From assembly GCA_947476325.1 (NCBI GenBank), contig CANJPZ010000010.1, forward strand, positions 17,972 through 81,971: a stretch of 64,000 nucleotides of DNA. The letters are read 5' to 3'. Numbering within the stretch: position 1 is the stretch's first letter; each line of letters opens with the position of its first letter. The notes beneath the pieces were generated by a model. That model had not been told where the DNA came from and ran no database searches. It saw only the letters and a program-made list of their open reading frames with translations. Below, one piece after another: positions 8,446 through 16,833 of this stretch. This DNA is from Caulobacteraceae bacterium (GTDB taxonomy: Bacteria > Pseudomonadota > Alphaproteobacteria > Caulobacterales > Caulobacteraceae). The position numbers and the translations under genes are program-made.

Positions 8446-9382
8446 ACTGCGCCAGCGCGTCGAACTCGCGCCACCAGACGGCGCGGATGTCGTCGGTCTC
8501 CATCAACACTTCGTGCCACGAGCCAGGAACCTCGACATAGCGGCAGTTCGGCAGGCGGGCGGCAACCTTGCGCTCGTCGGATGTCAGCACGCGATCATCA
8601 TCACCGGCCGCGACAATCACTACCGGGGTGGTCACGCGAGTGGTCGCGGCTGACCGCCGCAACCAGGCGCTCATGGAAAAGGCAAAGTCCAGCCAACCCC
8701 AGGTCAGGTTGCCGATAGCCAGCTCTGGATGAACCAGCCGCAGTTTGAGAAACCGGTCCCAGCGTGCGCGATCGTGGGTGATCTTGTCCTTCTCGAAAGT
8801 AATCTGGGTCGTGTCATCCGGATCGCCGAACAGATAGCGGCTGGCTAGGCCTATGTGCGAGGCCAGAAATGTCAGGGTGCGGGCGAAAGCATAGCCAAAG
8901 CCGGCGGTCACGACGCCGAGCATGGGAGATGACAGCGCTGAAGCGGAAAATCGCGCCTCGCCTTTGGCCAGGGCATAGAGCGAAAGCCCGCCGCCCATGG
9001 AGTGGCCCATCTGAATCCAGGGCTTCGGCAACCTGGCCTCAAAGGCGTTGAGCAGGAGGACATAGTCCTTCCGGAACAGCTCTGCGCCCAGCGCATGACC
9101 CTTCATGCGGTCAGGCAACATGCGGTCGGACAATCCCTGGCCGCGCCAGTCATGCATCAGCACCACAAAGCCGCGCGCCTGAAGCTCAGCGACCACTTCG
9201 TGGTATTTTTCGATCGGCTCTATCCGCCCCGGACTGAGCACGACGGAGCCGCGGATCATTCCCGTTGCGGGATAGAGCGCAGCCCTCAGCCTTGCTTTTT
9301 TTTCACCTTCAAACCATTCGGCGGCCCCGCCTTTTGGCACCGGCAGTTCGGGTATAGCGACAAGGGGTGCGGGATCGGTCAC
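8420..9382 (-). CDS. Alpha/beta hydrolase, lysophospholipase-like (PldB type)
   Basis: Protein of about 320 residues with the monoacylglycerol lipase/lysophospholipase fold: an HDWRGQGLSDR segment, nucleophile elbow GHSMGGGLSLYA, and a C-terminal PGSWHEVLME supplying the catalytic His. No signal peptide is seen. I place the start at a GTG (9382), giving MTDPAPLVAIPELPVP; the open frame runs farther upstream but there it is antisense to the carboxyltransferase gene. No clear Shine-Dalgarno sequence precedes this start, so it is tentative. The gene is divergent from the carboxyltransferase and converges on hisN. Confidence 0.82.
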   Translation of the reverse strand: MTDPAPLVAIPELPVPKGGAAEWFEGEKKARLRAALYPATGMIRGSVVLSPGRIEPIEKYHEVVAELQARGFVVLMHDWRGQGLSDRMLPDRMKGHALGAELFRKDYVLLLNAFEARLPKPWIQMGHSMGGGLSLYALAKGEARFSASALSSPMLGVVTAGFGYAFARTLTFLASHIGLASRYLFGDPDDTTQITFEKDKITHDRARWDRFLKLRLVHPELAIGNLTWGWLDFAFSMSAWLRRSAATTRVTTPVVIVAAGDDDRVLTSDERKVAARLPNCRYVEVPGSWHEVLMETDDIRAVWWREFDALAQSISPTGEA

Positions 9383-9443
9383 ACCAAGCAACTTGGCCGC
9401 CGGGCCGATGAATGTAAATTGGTTGCGTAGAGGGGAAGTGTTG

Positions 9444-10991
9444 ATGTCGTGGGAAGCCGAAATCGAAGAATTGCGCCGCCGCGAAGCGCTAGCCGAACAG
9501 ATGGGCGGCGCCGAGCGCGTCGAGAACCAGAAGCGGCAGGGCAAGCTGACGGTGCGCGAACGCGTCACAGCCTTGGTTGATGTAGGCTCGCTGCACGAAG
9601 TCGGCAAGATCGCCGCGGGGACCGAATACGGCGAAGACGGCAAGCTGACCGCCTTTCGCGCCGCCAACATGGTCACCGGCCGGGCGCGGATCGACGGGCG
9701 TCCTGTGGTCGTGCTGGGCGATGATTTCACCGTGCGCGGCGGGGCGGCTGACGCCTCCATCGGCCGCAAGATGATGCTGGCCGAACAGTGGGCCAATGAG
9801 TGGCGCATACCGATGGTCCGCATGGTTGACGGCACCGGTGGGGGCGGCTCAACCCGCACCCTGACCACCAGCGGCAAGACCCACGTACCCGAAGTGGCTG
9901 GCTGGCAGTGGCCGGTGGCCAATATGTGGACGGTCCCCGTGGTCGCCCTGGCGCTGGGTCCCTGTGCGGGCCTGGGTGCGGCGCGCGTCGCAGCAAGCCA
10001 TTTCGCCGTCATGGTCAAGGGCCTGAGTCAGGTGTTCGCGGCCGGTCCGCCGGTGGTCAAGGCCCTGGGCGAAGACCTGACCAAGGAGGAATTGGGCGGC
10101 TGGGAAATTCATTGCCGAAACGGGGTTTGCGACAACGCGGTCGACACCGAGGAAGAGGCCTTCGCCGCGGCGCGGAAATTCCTGTCCTACCTGCCGTCCT
10201 CCGTGGACGAATTGCCGCCGCGCGGGCCGGTCGAGGATGACCCCAATCGCCGGGACGAGTGGCTCATCGGCGCCATCCCGAAGGATCGCCGCCAAGTCTA
10301 CAAGTCGCGCAAGATCATCGAGTCGATTTTCGACAAGGGCTCGTTTTTCGAGATGGGTGCCCTTTGGGGCCGGGCGGTGATCACCGGCTTTGCGCGCCTC
10401 GATGGCTGGCCTGTCGCGGTCATCGGCGGTGATCCCTACATCGCCGGCGGTGCCTGGACCGCGGAAAGTTCGGACAAGCTGATCCGCTTTTGCGACACCG
10501 CCCAGACCTTCCACCTGCCGGTGGCGCACCTGGTGGACGTGCCGGGCTTTGCCGTCGGCCTGGCTGCCGAGAAGGCCGGGACCATTCGCCACGGCGTCCG
10601 CGCCCAGTCGGCCGTCTACCAGGCGACCGTGCCCTGGGCGACGGTGCTGATCCGCAAGTCCTTCGGCATCGCTGGCGCCGCCGTGCGCAATCATTCGCGG
10701 GCACAGCCCCGGTGGGCCTGGCCCTCTGGCGATTGGGGATCGCTGCCCATCGAGGGCGGCCTGGAAGCAGCCTACAAGCGCGACCTGGAGGCCTCAGATG
10801 ATCCAGCAGCCATGCTGGCTGAACTGCGCAGCCACGCCGAACATGTTCGTTCGCCATTCCGCAGCGCCGATGCGTTCCTGGTCGAGGAAATTATCGACCC
10901 AAGAGATACGCGGTCTCTGCTCTGCGCCTTTGCCAATGACGCCCAACGGCTTCTGAAGACCGGTATAAGTGTCGCCGGAATGCGGCCTTAG
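9444..10991 (+). CDS. Acyl-CoA carboxylase beta subunit-like carboxyltransferase
   Basis: Protein of 515 residues with the two-lobed carboxyl transferase domain of PccB/MccB/AccD5-like subunits, which move carboxyl from biotin to an acyl-CoA. The N-lobe covers TVRERVTALVD to about residue 250; the C-lobe includes GRAVITGFARLDGWPVAVIGGDP and LVDVPGFAVG. The ATG at 9444 follows an AGGGGA ribosome site by 7 nt and is preferred to upstream in-frame starts. No biotin carboxylase or biotin-carrier gene is nearby, so its partner must be encoded elsewhere. The acyl-CoA substrate cannot be assigned. Confidence 0.85.
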   Translation: MSWEAEIEELRRREALAEQMGGAERVENQKRQGKLTVRERVTALVDVGSLHEVGKIAAGTEYGEDGKLTAFRAANMVTGRARIDGRPVVVLGDDFTVRGGAADASIGRKMMLAEQWANEWRIPMVRMVDGTGGGGSTRTLTTSGKTHVPEVAGWQWPVANMWTVPVVALALGPCAGLGAARVAASHFAVMVKGLSQVFAAGPPVVKALGEDLTKEELGGWEIHCRNGVCDNAVDTEEEAFAAARKFLSYLPSSVDELPPRGPVEDDPNRRDEWLIGAIPKDRRQVYKSRKIIESIFDKGSFFEMGALWGRAVITGFARLDGWPVAVIGGDPYIAGGAWTAESSDKLIRFCDTAQTFHLPVAHLVDVPGFAVGLAAEKAGTIRHGVRAQSAVYQATVPWATVLIRKSFGIAGAAVRNHSRAQPRWAWPSGDWGSLPIEGGLEAAYKRDLEASDDPAAMLAELRSHAEHVRSPFRSADAFLVEEIIDPRDTRSLLCAFANDAQRLLKTGISVAGMRP

Positions 10992-10992
10992 T

Positions 10993-11622
10993 TTATCGCG
11001 CCCGCTCCACTGTCACTGCCACTTCGTTGCGGCGGAAGGCGGGCAAGGTCCAGGGCGGGTCGTAAAACCAGGCGACGGGCTGGCCGGTTGTGCGCCAGCC
11101 GCTGGTGCCTATCGCCGTGATCAGTTCCGCTGTGCGACGGGATACGGCCTTGCCGTCGCGCGATCCTGAAAACCGTATCACGGCGTAGGTTTCCGCTGGC
11201 ACTTCGACGACACGCACATCCGGATCGGTCGGCACCGGCAGGGTCCCCCGGGTGTACTTGGCCGGCATGATGAACTGTATGCGCCAAACGCCGGACGAGT
11301 CGGCCGACTGAACCACCGGCGCGGTCATGGCGATCTTTTCGGATCGCCCGGCGCTGGCCTGAACGACCGGGGCGGTCATCGCGATGGAAGCTTTGGCTGT
11401 GTTACCGCCGAAGATGAACCCGGCAACTTTGCTAAAGCCGTCGTTACGGGCGGACTCTTCGCGGCCGGTGACTGTTACTTCGGCCGCCAGCCGCGGGCCG
11501 TACTGACGAATCTCGGCGGCGCCGGACTTTTCCACGACGGAATAAACCGGTTGTTCGGTCGCCGAACTGGCCGTGGCCCCGAAAATGGCCATGACAATGC
11601 CCAGGATCGCGGCGGCCCTCAT
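10993..11622 (-). CDS. SOUL-family heme-binding protein, secreted
   Basis: Protein of 209 residues with an N-terminal signal peptide (MRAAAILGIVMAIFGATASSA) and a SOUL/HEBP domain covering the rest. Typical family segments are EIRQYGPRLAAEV, the duplicated IAMTAPVV, and the C-terminal W-FYDPPWTLP-RRNEV. SOUL proteins bind heme or porphyrins; the bacterial role is unclear. Its ATG overlaps the stop of the upstream peroxiredoxin (ATGA junction), so the two form an operon, and a link between heme and peroxide stress is a reasonable inference. It ends 1 bp from the convergent carboxyltransferase gene. Confidence 0.85.
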   Translation of the reverse strand: MRAAAILGIVMAIFGATASSATEQPVYSVVEKSGAAEIRQYGPRLAAEVTVTGREESARNDGFSKVAGFIFGGNTAKASIAMTAPVVQASAGRSEKIAMTAPVVQSADSSGVWRIQFIMPAKYTRGTLPVPTDPDVRVVEVPAETYAVIRFSGSRDGKAVSRRTAELITAIGTSGWRTTGQPVAWFYDPPWTLPAFRRNEVAVTVERAR

Positions 11623-12152
11623 GTGTGCGCCAGGCGCCAGGTGGTCACCGCATCCAGCGTGTTCTTCACGTGATTATCCGGGCTGAGCGCACTGTAGACA
11701 TAGGCAATCTTGTGATCCGGTGTGATCACGAATGACGTTCGGTCCGACATCGAGGTCGGGCCGAGGGCCGCCTTGTAGCTCTTGGTGATCTTCGCGCCCG
11801 GGTCGGCGGCGACTGCAAACTTGTTCCGGCATTCACTGACCGAGAATTCCTGCACCCGGTCAATGTTGCCAGCGGTCACGCCGATCAGGGTCGCACCCTG
11901 GGCCCGGAACTGGTCGGCGGCCTCAGCGAAAGCATGCGCCTCAAGCGTGCAGCCCGCGGTGAACGCGGCCGGGAAGAAGTAGAGGACGACCGGTCCGTTT
12001 CGAAGCGCGGTATCGAGGTCGAAGTCGTAGGGCTTTCCGGCCAGAGATGCGCGGGTACGAAAGCCGGGTGCGGCGTCGCCGACCTTCAAGGCCGCAAAGG
12101 CGGTGGCTGGCAAGGCGAGGAGGGCGAGGATCATGGCAGGCAAGCGCTTCAT
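11619..12152 (-). CDS. Periplasmic peroxiredoxin (AhpC/TSA, BCP/PrxQ-like)
   Basis: Protein of 177 residues with a cleavable signal peptide (ending ATAFA) and a peroxiredoxin fold. The peroxidatic cysteine lies in FFPAAFTAGCTLEA, where the usual T-x2-C context is kept, and a second Cys in SVSECRNKF may be the resolving one. Peroxiredoxins reduce peroxides with thiols; export implies periplasmic action, where the DsbA-like thioredoxin-fold proteins of this window also act. It is the first gene of a two-gene operon with the SOUL protein. Confidence 0.85.
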   Translation of the reverse strand: MKRLPAMILALLALPATAFAALKVGDAAPGFRTRASLAGKPYDFDLDTALRNGPVVLYFFPAAFTAGCTLEAHAFAEAADQFRAQGATLIGVTAGNIDRVQEFSVSECRNKFAVAADPGAKITKSYKAALGPTSMSDRTSFVITPDHKIAYVYSALSPDNHVKNTLDAVTTWRLAHT

Positions 12153-12209
12153 CGGAATTCCTCGGCTAAGGGGCGTGCTCCTGTAATACGGGCGACAAGC
12201 CTTTTCGGA

Positions 12210-13088
12210 TCAGGCGGGCGGTAGCGCCGGTTTGATAAACTTCAGGGTCATGCGGTCGCTCTCGCCAATCATATCATATTTGGTGTGGTCGAACGTCGGA
12301 TCTGCCGGTTTGCCGCGCGGCGCCGAAAGCCGCGTTGGCGGCAGGGTCCAGACGCCAAACGGATAGTCCTTGGTGTCAGCTTCGTTGGCGTTGATCTCGC
12401 TGGATTCGGCGAAGGTGAAGCCGGCTTCGGAGGCCAGTTGTTTGACAAAGGATTCCTGGACATAGCCGTCCGAGGCCAGGATGGACTGTACCGCGCCGGG
12501 ATCGGCCCGGTGTTCCTCAACGCCCAGTACGCCGCCCGGCTTGAGCGCAGCAAAGGCGTCGGCGAAGGCCTTTTCTGCAATCTGGGCGGCCATCCAGTTG
12601 TGGATATTGCGCAGGAACAGGACCATGTCAGCCGAGCCGGCCGGGGCCAGAGGGCCGCTGCTACGGCCAAATTCGCTGAAGGTTACTTCGCCGTAGAGAC
12701 GCCGCCGGGAATGAATTTTGCGCCGGTAGTCGGCCACCATCTGGGCGGTGGCCGAGTCGGGATCGTTCACCGGTTGGGTCGCGGCATAGAGCTTGCCGCC
12801 CGTCTGTTCGAGATAGGGAACCAGGATATCGGTATACCAGCCGGCCCCGGGCCATAGCTCAACCACCGTCATGGCCGGCTTCAGGCCCCAGAAGGCCAGG
12901 CTCTGGGCCGGATGGCGCCAGGCATCACGCGCTCGATCACCGTCGGTGCGCCAGTCCCCGGCCAGGACGCGTTCGAGAATCTGGGCCGGTCCCTTGGCGG
13001 CGGGAGCGTTGGGCTCAGCTTTCTTGCCGCACCCGGTCAGAAGGCCTGCGACAGACCCGGTGAGCATCAATCGTCGGTCGATCCGCAT
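12210..13088 (-). CDS. Exported lipoprotein with a class I SAM methyltransferase fold
   Basis: Protein of 292 residues. The leader MRIDRRLMLTGSVAGLLTGC has a twin-arginine-like start and a lipobox cysteine, so it is probably an anchored envelope lipoprotein. The body matches the predicted methyltransferase group COG4798: VVELWPGAGWYTDIL replaces motif I, and MVLFLRNIHNW and LKPGGVLGVEEHR correspond to motifs IV-V. Export is odd for an enzyme whose cofactor S-adenosylmethionine is cytoplasmic, so the fold may do something else. Substrate unknown; no operon partner. Confidence 0.78.
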   Translation of the reverse strand: MRIDRRLMLTGSVAGLLTGCGKKAEPNAPAAKGPAQILERVLAGDWRTDGDRARDAWRHPAQSLAFWGLKPAMTVVELWPGAGWYTDILVPYLEQTGGKLYAATQPVNDPDSATAQMVADYRRKIHSRRRLYGEVTFSEFGRSSGPLAPAGSADMVLFLRNIHNWMAAQIAEKAFADAFAALKPGGVLGVEEHRADPGAVQSILASDGYVQESFVKQLASEAGFTFAESSEINANEADTKDYPFGVWTLPPTRLSAPRGKPADPTFDHTKYDMIGESDRMTLKFIKPALPPA

Positions 13089-13132
13089 GCCTGCGGGTTA
13101 TCCCGCATTTTGTGGCGGGTCAAAGGCGGGCC

Positions 13133-13230
13133 TTGAATCGGGCAGGGGCGCGCTTACCTCAAGGTGCGAAGGCGCTGGATGTCCGGGCCTTCGAAATCTG
13201 CAACCTTGCTTTTGAAGAAGGATGTTTTCC
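13133..13230 (+). promoter_or_regulatory. ROSE-like RNA thermometer before hsp20
   Basis: The last 30 nt of the hsp20 leader form the signature ROSE hairpin. CCUU (13204-13207) pairs with AAGG of the ribosome site (13218-13221), G13208 is left bulged, and CUU (13209-13211) pairs with AAG (13215-13217) around a UUG loop. This is the conserved UUGCU-against-AAGGA arrangement of alphaproteobacterial small heat-shock genes, which melts on warming. A second hairpin (ACCT-CA-AGGT) lies upstream at about 13154. The full 5' extent is approximate. Confidence 0.78.
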
Positions 13231-13695
13231 ATGCGTACCGTTGACTATTCTCCGCTCTATCGCAGCGCCGTCGGCTTTGACCGCCTGTTTGCCCTGCTCG
13301 ACTCCGCCGCCAGCCAGGAAGGCGCTTCCGGTTATCCGCCCTACAATATCGAACGCACGGCCGAGAACGCCTATCGTGTTGAGATCGCGGTTGCCGGGTT
13401 CAAGCCGGAAGAATTGAATGTCGAGGTCAAGGAAGGCGTGCTGACCGTCCAGGGCCGCAAGGTGGCCAATGCCGACGAACAACGCCGTTTCCTCCACCGC
13501 GGCTTGGCCGAACGCAATTTTGAGCGTCGTTTCCAGCTGGCGGACCACGTTTATGTCGAGAACGCTGACCTGGCGGATGGCTTGCTGACCATTGCCCTGA
13601 AGCGCGAGCTTCCAGAGCAGCTCAAAGCCCGCACCATTCCGATCGGCGTAGCAACAGAGGCGCCCCGCATCGGCAGGAAAGCCAAGGCGGCCTAA
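13231..13695 (+). CDS. Small heat-shock protein, Hsp20/IbpA family
   Basis: Protein of 154 residues with a short N-terminal region (MRTVDYSPLYRSAVGFDRLF), an alpha-crystallin domain at about residues 37-130 (YNIERTAENAYRVEIAVAGF, FLHRGLAERNFERRFQL) and the I-P-I motif near the C-terminus (RTIPIGVA). It would act as an ATP-independent chaperone holding unfolded proteins. The ATG at 13231 is 8 nt after AAGGA and gives the conserved N-terminus; an ATG nine bases earlier overlaps the ribosome site and is rejected. Expression is probably controlled by the ROSE-type leader. Confidence 0.92.
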   Translation: MRTVDYSPLYRSAVGFDRLFALLDSAASQEGASGYPPYNIERTAENAYRVEIAVAGFKPEELNVEVKEGVLTVQGRKVANADEQRRFLHRGLAERNFERRFQLADHVYVENADLADGLLTIALKRELPEQLKARTIPIGVATEAPRIGRKAKAA

Positions 13696-13755
13696 GGCGA
13701 GACCTGGCTGACATCTGGTCCCTTTCCGAAGTGGGAGAGGGACCTGTTTGCCGAA

Positions 13756-15027
13756 TCAGACGTAGGCCACGAGGCCTTTGGTCTGGGAAAAGTCGACGCC
13801 CTGGCGGTTTACCCGGGCCAAGTTGGCTCCGGTCAAATCCAGCCCCCGGAGTTCGGCGTTGGCCAGGACTGCAGCGGTCAGGTCGCTGTTTACAGCGCTG
13901 GAATAACGCAGACAGGCCCCGGTAAGATTGACCGGCGTTTCCCGGTCTGCCGAAATGGGCAGGGGCGCCATGATGGCGCCGGTCAGATCAGCCCTGGTCA
14001 GATTGGCCCCGATCAGGCGCGCACCGCGCAAATCCGCGCCGGCTAGATTGGCGCCGCGCAAATCGGCGCCCTCGAAATTGGCGCCCTGAAGTTCGCAGTT
14101 TGAGAGATCCAGGCTGACCAGACAGGCGCCCTTGGCGGACATGGCGGTCAGCTTCAGACCGGCCAGGCCAAATCCGATTGGGCGCAGGTCCATGCCATCG
14201 AATTGGGCGGGCTTGCCTTCCTTGCCGCCGGTCTTGCGCCAGGTCTGGTTGGCCTGGGCTCGCGCCAGCAAGGTGTCAGCCATCTTCACCGCGTCGGCGG
14301 ATGGATCACGCAGAACGCCGGACAGGTCGACGCCTTCGGTGGTTTTGGCCCGCTGCACATCGACGTTGCCCAGGACGGCACCCTTGAACTTGGTTCCGGA
14401 TAGGTTGGCGCCGGCGACGTCGGCGCCGTCAAGAATCGCACCTGACATATTGGCGTCCTTGAGGTTGGCGCCGACCAGGTTGGCACCCTTCATGGAGCAG
14501 TCGGTGAAATCTGCCGAAAATGCCGAGGCGTTGGTCATTTGAGTGCCGTCGAGACGTGCGCCTTTAAGGATGGCGTTGTCGAGCACGCCGGCCTGCATGT
14601 CATGGCTCCGCATTGAGAGGCCGTGCTGACGGTCAGCGACACCGACGGCGCCTTCGCGCAGGTCTGCGCCTGCCAGATCGGCCTGGGACAGGTTGGCGCC
14701 GCGGAATGAGGCCCCGCGCAGATCGGCCCGGGCAAGACTGGCGAAGCGAAGGTCGGCCTGCCGCAGGTCGCAGCCAAACAGATTGGCCCGGTCGAGCTTG
14801 GTACGGGCCAGGACTGCGCCGCAAAGCGTGCAACTGGACAGGTCGGCGTCCGAAAGGTTGCGATCGGCAAGCTTGAGGCCGTTGAGGTTGGCAAAACGCA
14901 GGTTCAGGCGCTTGCCGCCAGGCCGGCCCGCGATGAATTTCTGGTGTGCGTCGACCAGCAGATTGAGTTCGGACTGAGAAATCGGGCGCGGAGACTGGCC
15001 TTGGGTGTTGGGCATGGGTGCGGCCAT
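13756..15027 (-). CDS. Pentapeptide-repeat protein (downstream copy)
   Basis: Protein of 423 residues made largely of A(D/N)LxX pentapeptide repeats, predicted to form right-handed quadrilateral beta-helices. An N-terminal helix (SQSELNLLVDAHQKFIAG) precedes two repeat blocks, about residues 42-240 and 295-420, separated by a non-repeat linker (DTLLARAQANQTWRKTGGKE). Within block one an LREGAVGVADRQHGL loop interrupts the repeats. Its ATG abuts the stop of the upstream homologue, with a GGAGG ribosome site inside that gene, so the pair is translationally linked. No signal peptide or effector domain. Function unknown. Confidence 0.88.
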   Translation of the reverse strand: MAAPMPNTQGQSPRPISQSELNLLVDAHQKFIAGRPGGKRLNLRFANLNGLKLADRNLSDADLSSCTLCGAVLARTKLDRANLFGCDLRQADLRFASLARADLRGASFRGANLSQADLAGADLREGAVGVADRQHGLSMRSHDMQAGVLDNAILKGARLDGTQMTNASAFSADFTDCSMKGANLVGANLKDANMSGAILDGADVAGANLSGTKFKGAVLGNVDVQRAKTTEGVDLSGVLRDPSADAVKMADTLLARAQANQTWRKTGGKEGKPAQFDGMDLRPIGFGLAGLKLTAMSAKGACLVSLDLSNCELQGANFEGADLRGANLAGADLRGARLIGANLTRADLTGAIMAPLPISADRETPVNLTGACLRYSSAVNSDLTAAVLANAELRGLDLTGANLARVNRQGVDFSQTKGLVAYV

Positions 15028-16284
15028 CTAGATGTGGTCCTCCAGTCCGGTCGCGCCCTCGCGATGGGCGGCGGTCAAATCCACGTCCTTCATCAAGGCG
15101 CCCGAGAACTTCGAGCGTGTGAGATCAGCGGAAAGCAAGATTGCGTGGCGCAGGTCCGCACCCGTGAAATCCACGCCTTTGAGAATGGCGCGCGTCATGT
15201 CGCAGGGCAGCAGCCGGTCGGGCGCAATCAGCAAGGGGCCCATCTGAGCGTCGCGCAGGTCGGCGCCGGACAGTTTAGCCCCGGTCAGCCGGGCGCCGCG
15301 AAGATCCGCGTGGCGCAGGTTGCAGGCGCGGAAATCAGCGCCCTCGAGGTGCGCCCCCTGGAGCTGCACGCCTTCCATGTTGAGACCGTAGAAAACCGCG
15401 CGCCTTGCCGACAAGGCAGTCAGATTGAAGCCTTTGAGCGTCTTGAGCAGCCTCAGATCTGCTTCGTCAAACCTCGAGGGCGAACCCTCGCCGCCTAGGG
15501 TTTCACACCAAAGGGCGTGGTCATGGATCATGGCTTCATATGGCAGGTCACTTATGTTCTTGCCGGCGAGCTTGTCGGTGAGCGCGCCCGTCATGTTGGT
15601 ATCGGACAGGTTGGCTGCGTAGGTTTTGGCGCCGACCAGAATACAGTCCCGCATATCTGCGCCGGCCAGGTCGGAACCGGTCAGGTCCGCTCCAGCCAAA
15701 TTGGCGCCGTGGAAGCTCGCCTGCTTCAGATTGGCTCGAACAAGGTTCGCATCCTTCAGGATTGCGTCGGTAAAGTCGCAGCGGATGGCGACCACGCCTG
15801 ACATCTTGCTGCGCTCCAGATTGGCGCCGGCCATGGTCGCGCCTTGCGCCTCACTTGCCCGCTTGGCGTGCTCTAGAACGCGAAAACCGCGCTGGCGATC
15901 GGCAGTGGCGATCACACCTTCGCGCAGGTCCGCCTCGAACATGTCCGCGCCTGTCAGATCGGCGTTGCGGAGACAGGCGCCGCGAAGGTCGGCCCGTCGC
16001 AGCGAAGCGTCAGAGAAATCAGTGTTTTGGGCATCCGCGCCGAAAAACAGGGCATGATCGAGGCGGGCCTTGCAGAACTTGGCGCCGTCGAGGATCGCGC
16101 CGGTGAAATCGGCATCGTTCAGATTGCGGCCGCGGAACGACAAGCCAGACAGATCCATCCAGGCAAAGACCGCCCGCGCGCCGCCCGGCTTTGCCGACCA
16201 CAACCGATCGTGCCGATCGCAAATTGCGTCAGCCTCTCGCTGGGTGATGCGGCGTACGGTGCCGACGGTTGGGGCGATGGGCAT
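15028..16284 (-). CDS. Pentapeptide-repeat protein (upstream copy)
   Basis: Protein of about 418 residues with the same layout as its downstream neighbour: an N-terminal helical region with ITQREADAICDRHDRLW, a first repeat block, the interrupting LREGVIATADRQRGF loop, a linker around YEAMIHDHALWCETLGGEG, and a second block. The matching loop and linker show that the pair arose by duplication of a whole gene. I use the ATG at 16284; a TTG at 16320 would add 12 residues, and neither has a strong ribosome site. Pentapeptide proteins include DNA-gyrase mimics, but nothing here shows that role. Confidence 0.85.
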   Translation of the reverse strand: MPIAPTVGTVRRITQREADAICDRHDRLWSAKPGGARAVFAWMDLSGLSFRGRNLNDADFTGAILDGAKFCKARLDHALFFGADAQNTDFSDASLRRADLRGACLRNADLTGADMFEADLREGVIATADRQRGFRVLEHAKRASEAQGATMAGANLERSKMSGVVAIRCDFTDAILKDANLVRANLKQASFHGANLAGADLTGSDLAGADMRDCILVGAKTYAANLSDTNMTGALTDKLAGKNISDLPYEAMIHDHALWCETLGGEGSPSRFDEADLRLLKTLKGFNLTALSARRAVFYGLNMEGVQLQGAHLEGADFRACNLRHADLRGARLTGAKLSGADLRDAQMGPLLIAPDRLLPCDMTRAILKGVDFTGADLRHAILLSADLTRSKFSGALMKDVDLTAAHREGATGLEDHI

Positions 16285-16337
16285 CGAGTAGGTAATCCGG
16301 GCTCCGGTCTGACGCCTCAACCCTAGACCAGCCGAAG

Positions 16338-16805
16338 TTAACCCCCCCTTTCCGCAAACCCTTTCTGAACAGGGACATAGCTTGAGTACAGTGTCGCCGC
16401 CTCACGCTCCAAAAGGCCGTGGCAGACCACAACGCCGCCCGATTCCAGCAAAGCGCTCCCGCGACCTGACGCATGCGGCGATGAGTCTGCGCAAGCGATA
16501 AATACCTGACCGATTCCGGCCTGCAGCAACCTGAGCGCACAGGACGCGCCGGGCCCCGTGCGCTCGCCGCAAGGCTCGAGGGTTACGTAGGCCAGACCTC
16601 CGCGGGCTGCATCGCCCGCCTGATCCAGGGCCTGTTCCTCGGCGTGCGGACGCCCGCCCGCAGCCGTGGCGGCTTCACCGACAATTGTTCCGCCCTGAAC
16701 CAGAACGCAGCCGACAGCGGGGTTGGCGCCGGTCAGCCCCACGCGGTCGGCGGCCAGGGCGATGGCCAGGCGCATATAGCGTTCGTGATCCGGTCCGGCT
16801 GTCAT
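16338..16805 (-). CDS. RibD-like deaminase, stand-alone deaminase domain
   Basis: Protein of 155 residues matching the N-terminal deaminase half of RibD, which deaminates the pyrimidine intermediate of riboflavin synthesis. The zinc site is present: HAEEQAL (His ligand plus catalytic Glu) and EPCGERTGPGASC (two Cys ligands). The NADPH-dependent reductase domain that normally follows is missing, with the stop coming just after the deaminase fold. No other rib gene is near. It may pair with a separate reductase or act on another base or nucleoside. It lies between gpmA and the pentapeptide genes on the same strand. Confidence 0.8.
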   Translation of the reverse strand: MTAGPDHERYMRLAIALAADRVGLTGANPAVGCVLVQGGTIVGEAATAAGGRPHAEEQALDQAGDAARGGLAYVTLEPCGERTGPGASCALRLLQAGIGQVFIACADSSPHASGRGSALLESGGVVVCHGLLEREAATLYSSYVPVQKGFAERGG

Positions 16806-16833
16806 CAGGACCAGAATAGGCTGCCCGGTGGTC

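Noticed and set aside
13756..16284. Regular spacing of similar short sequences, CRISPR-like at first glance
   Set aside because: The periodicity is 15 nt and comes from A(D/N)LxX pentapeptide codons inside two long open frames; there are no spacers or cas genes.
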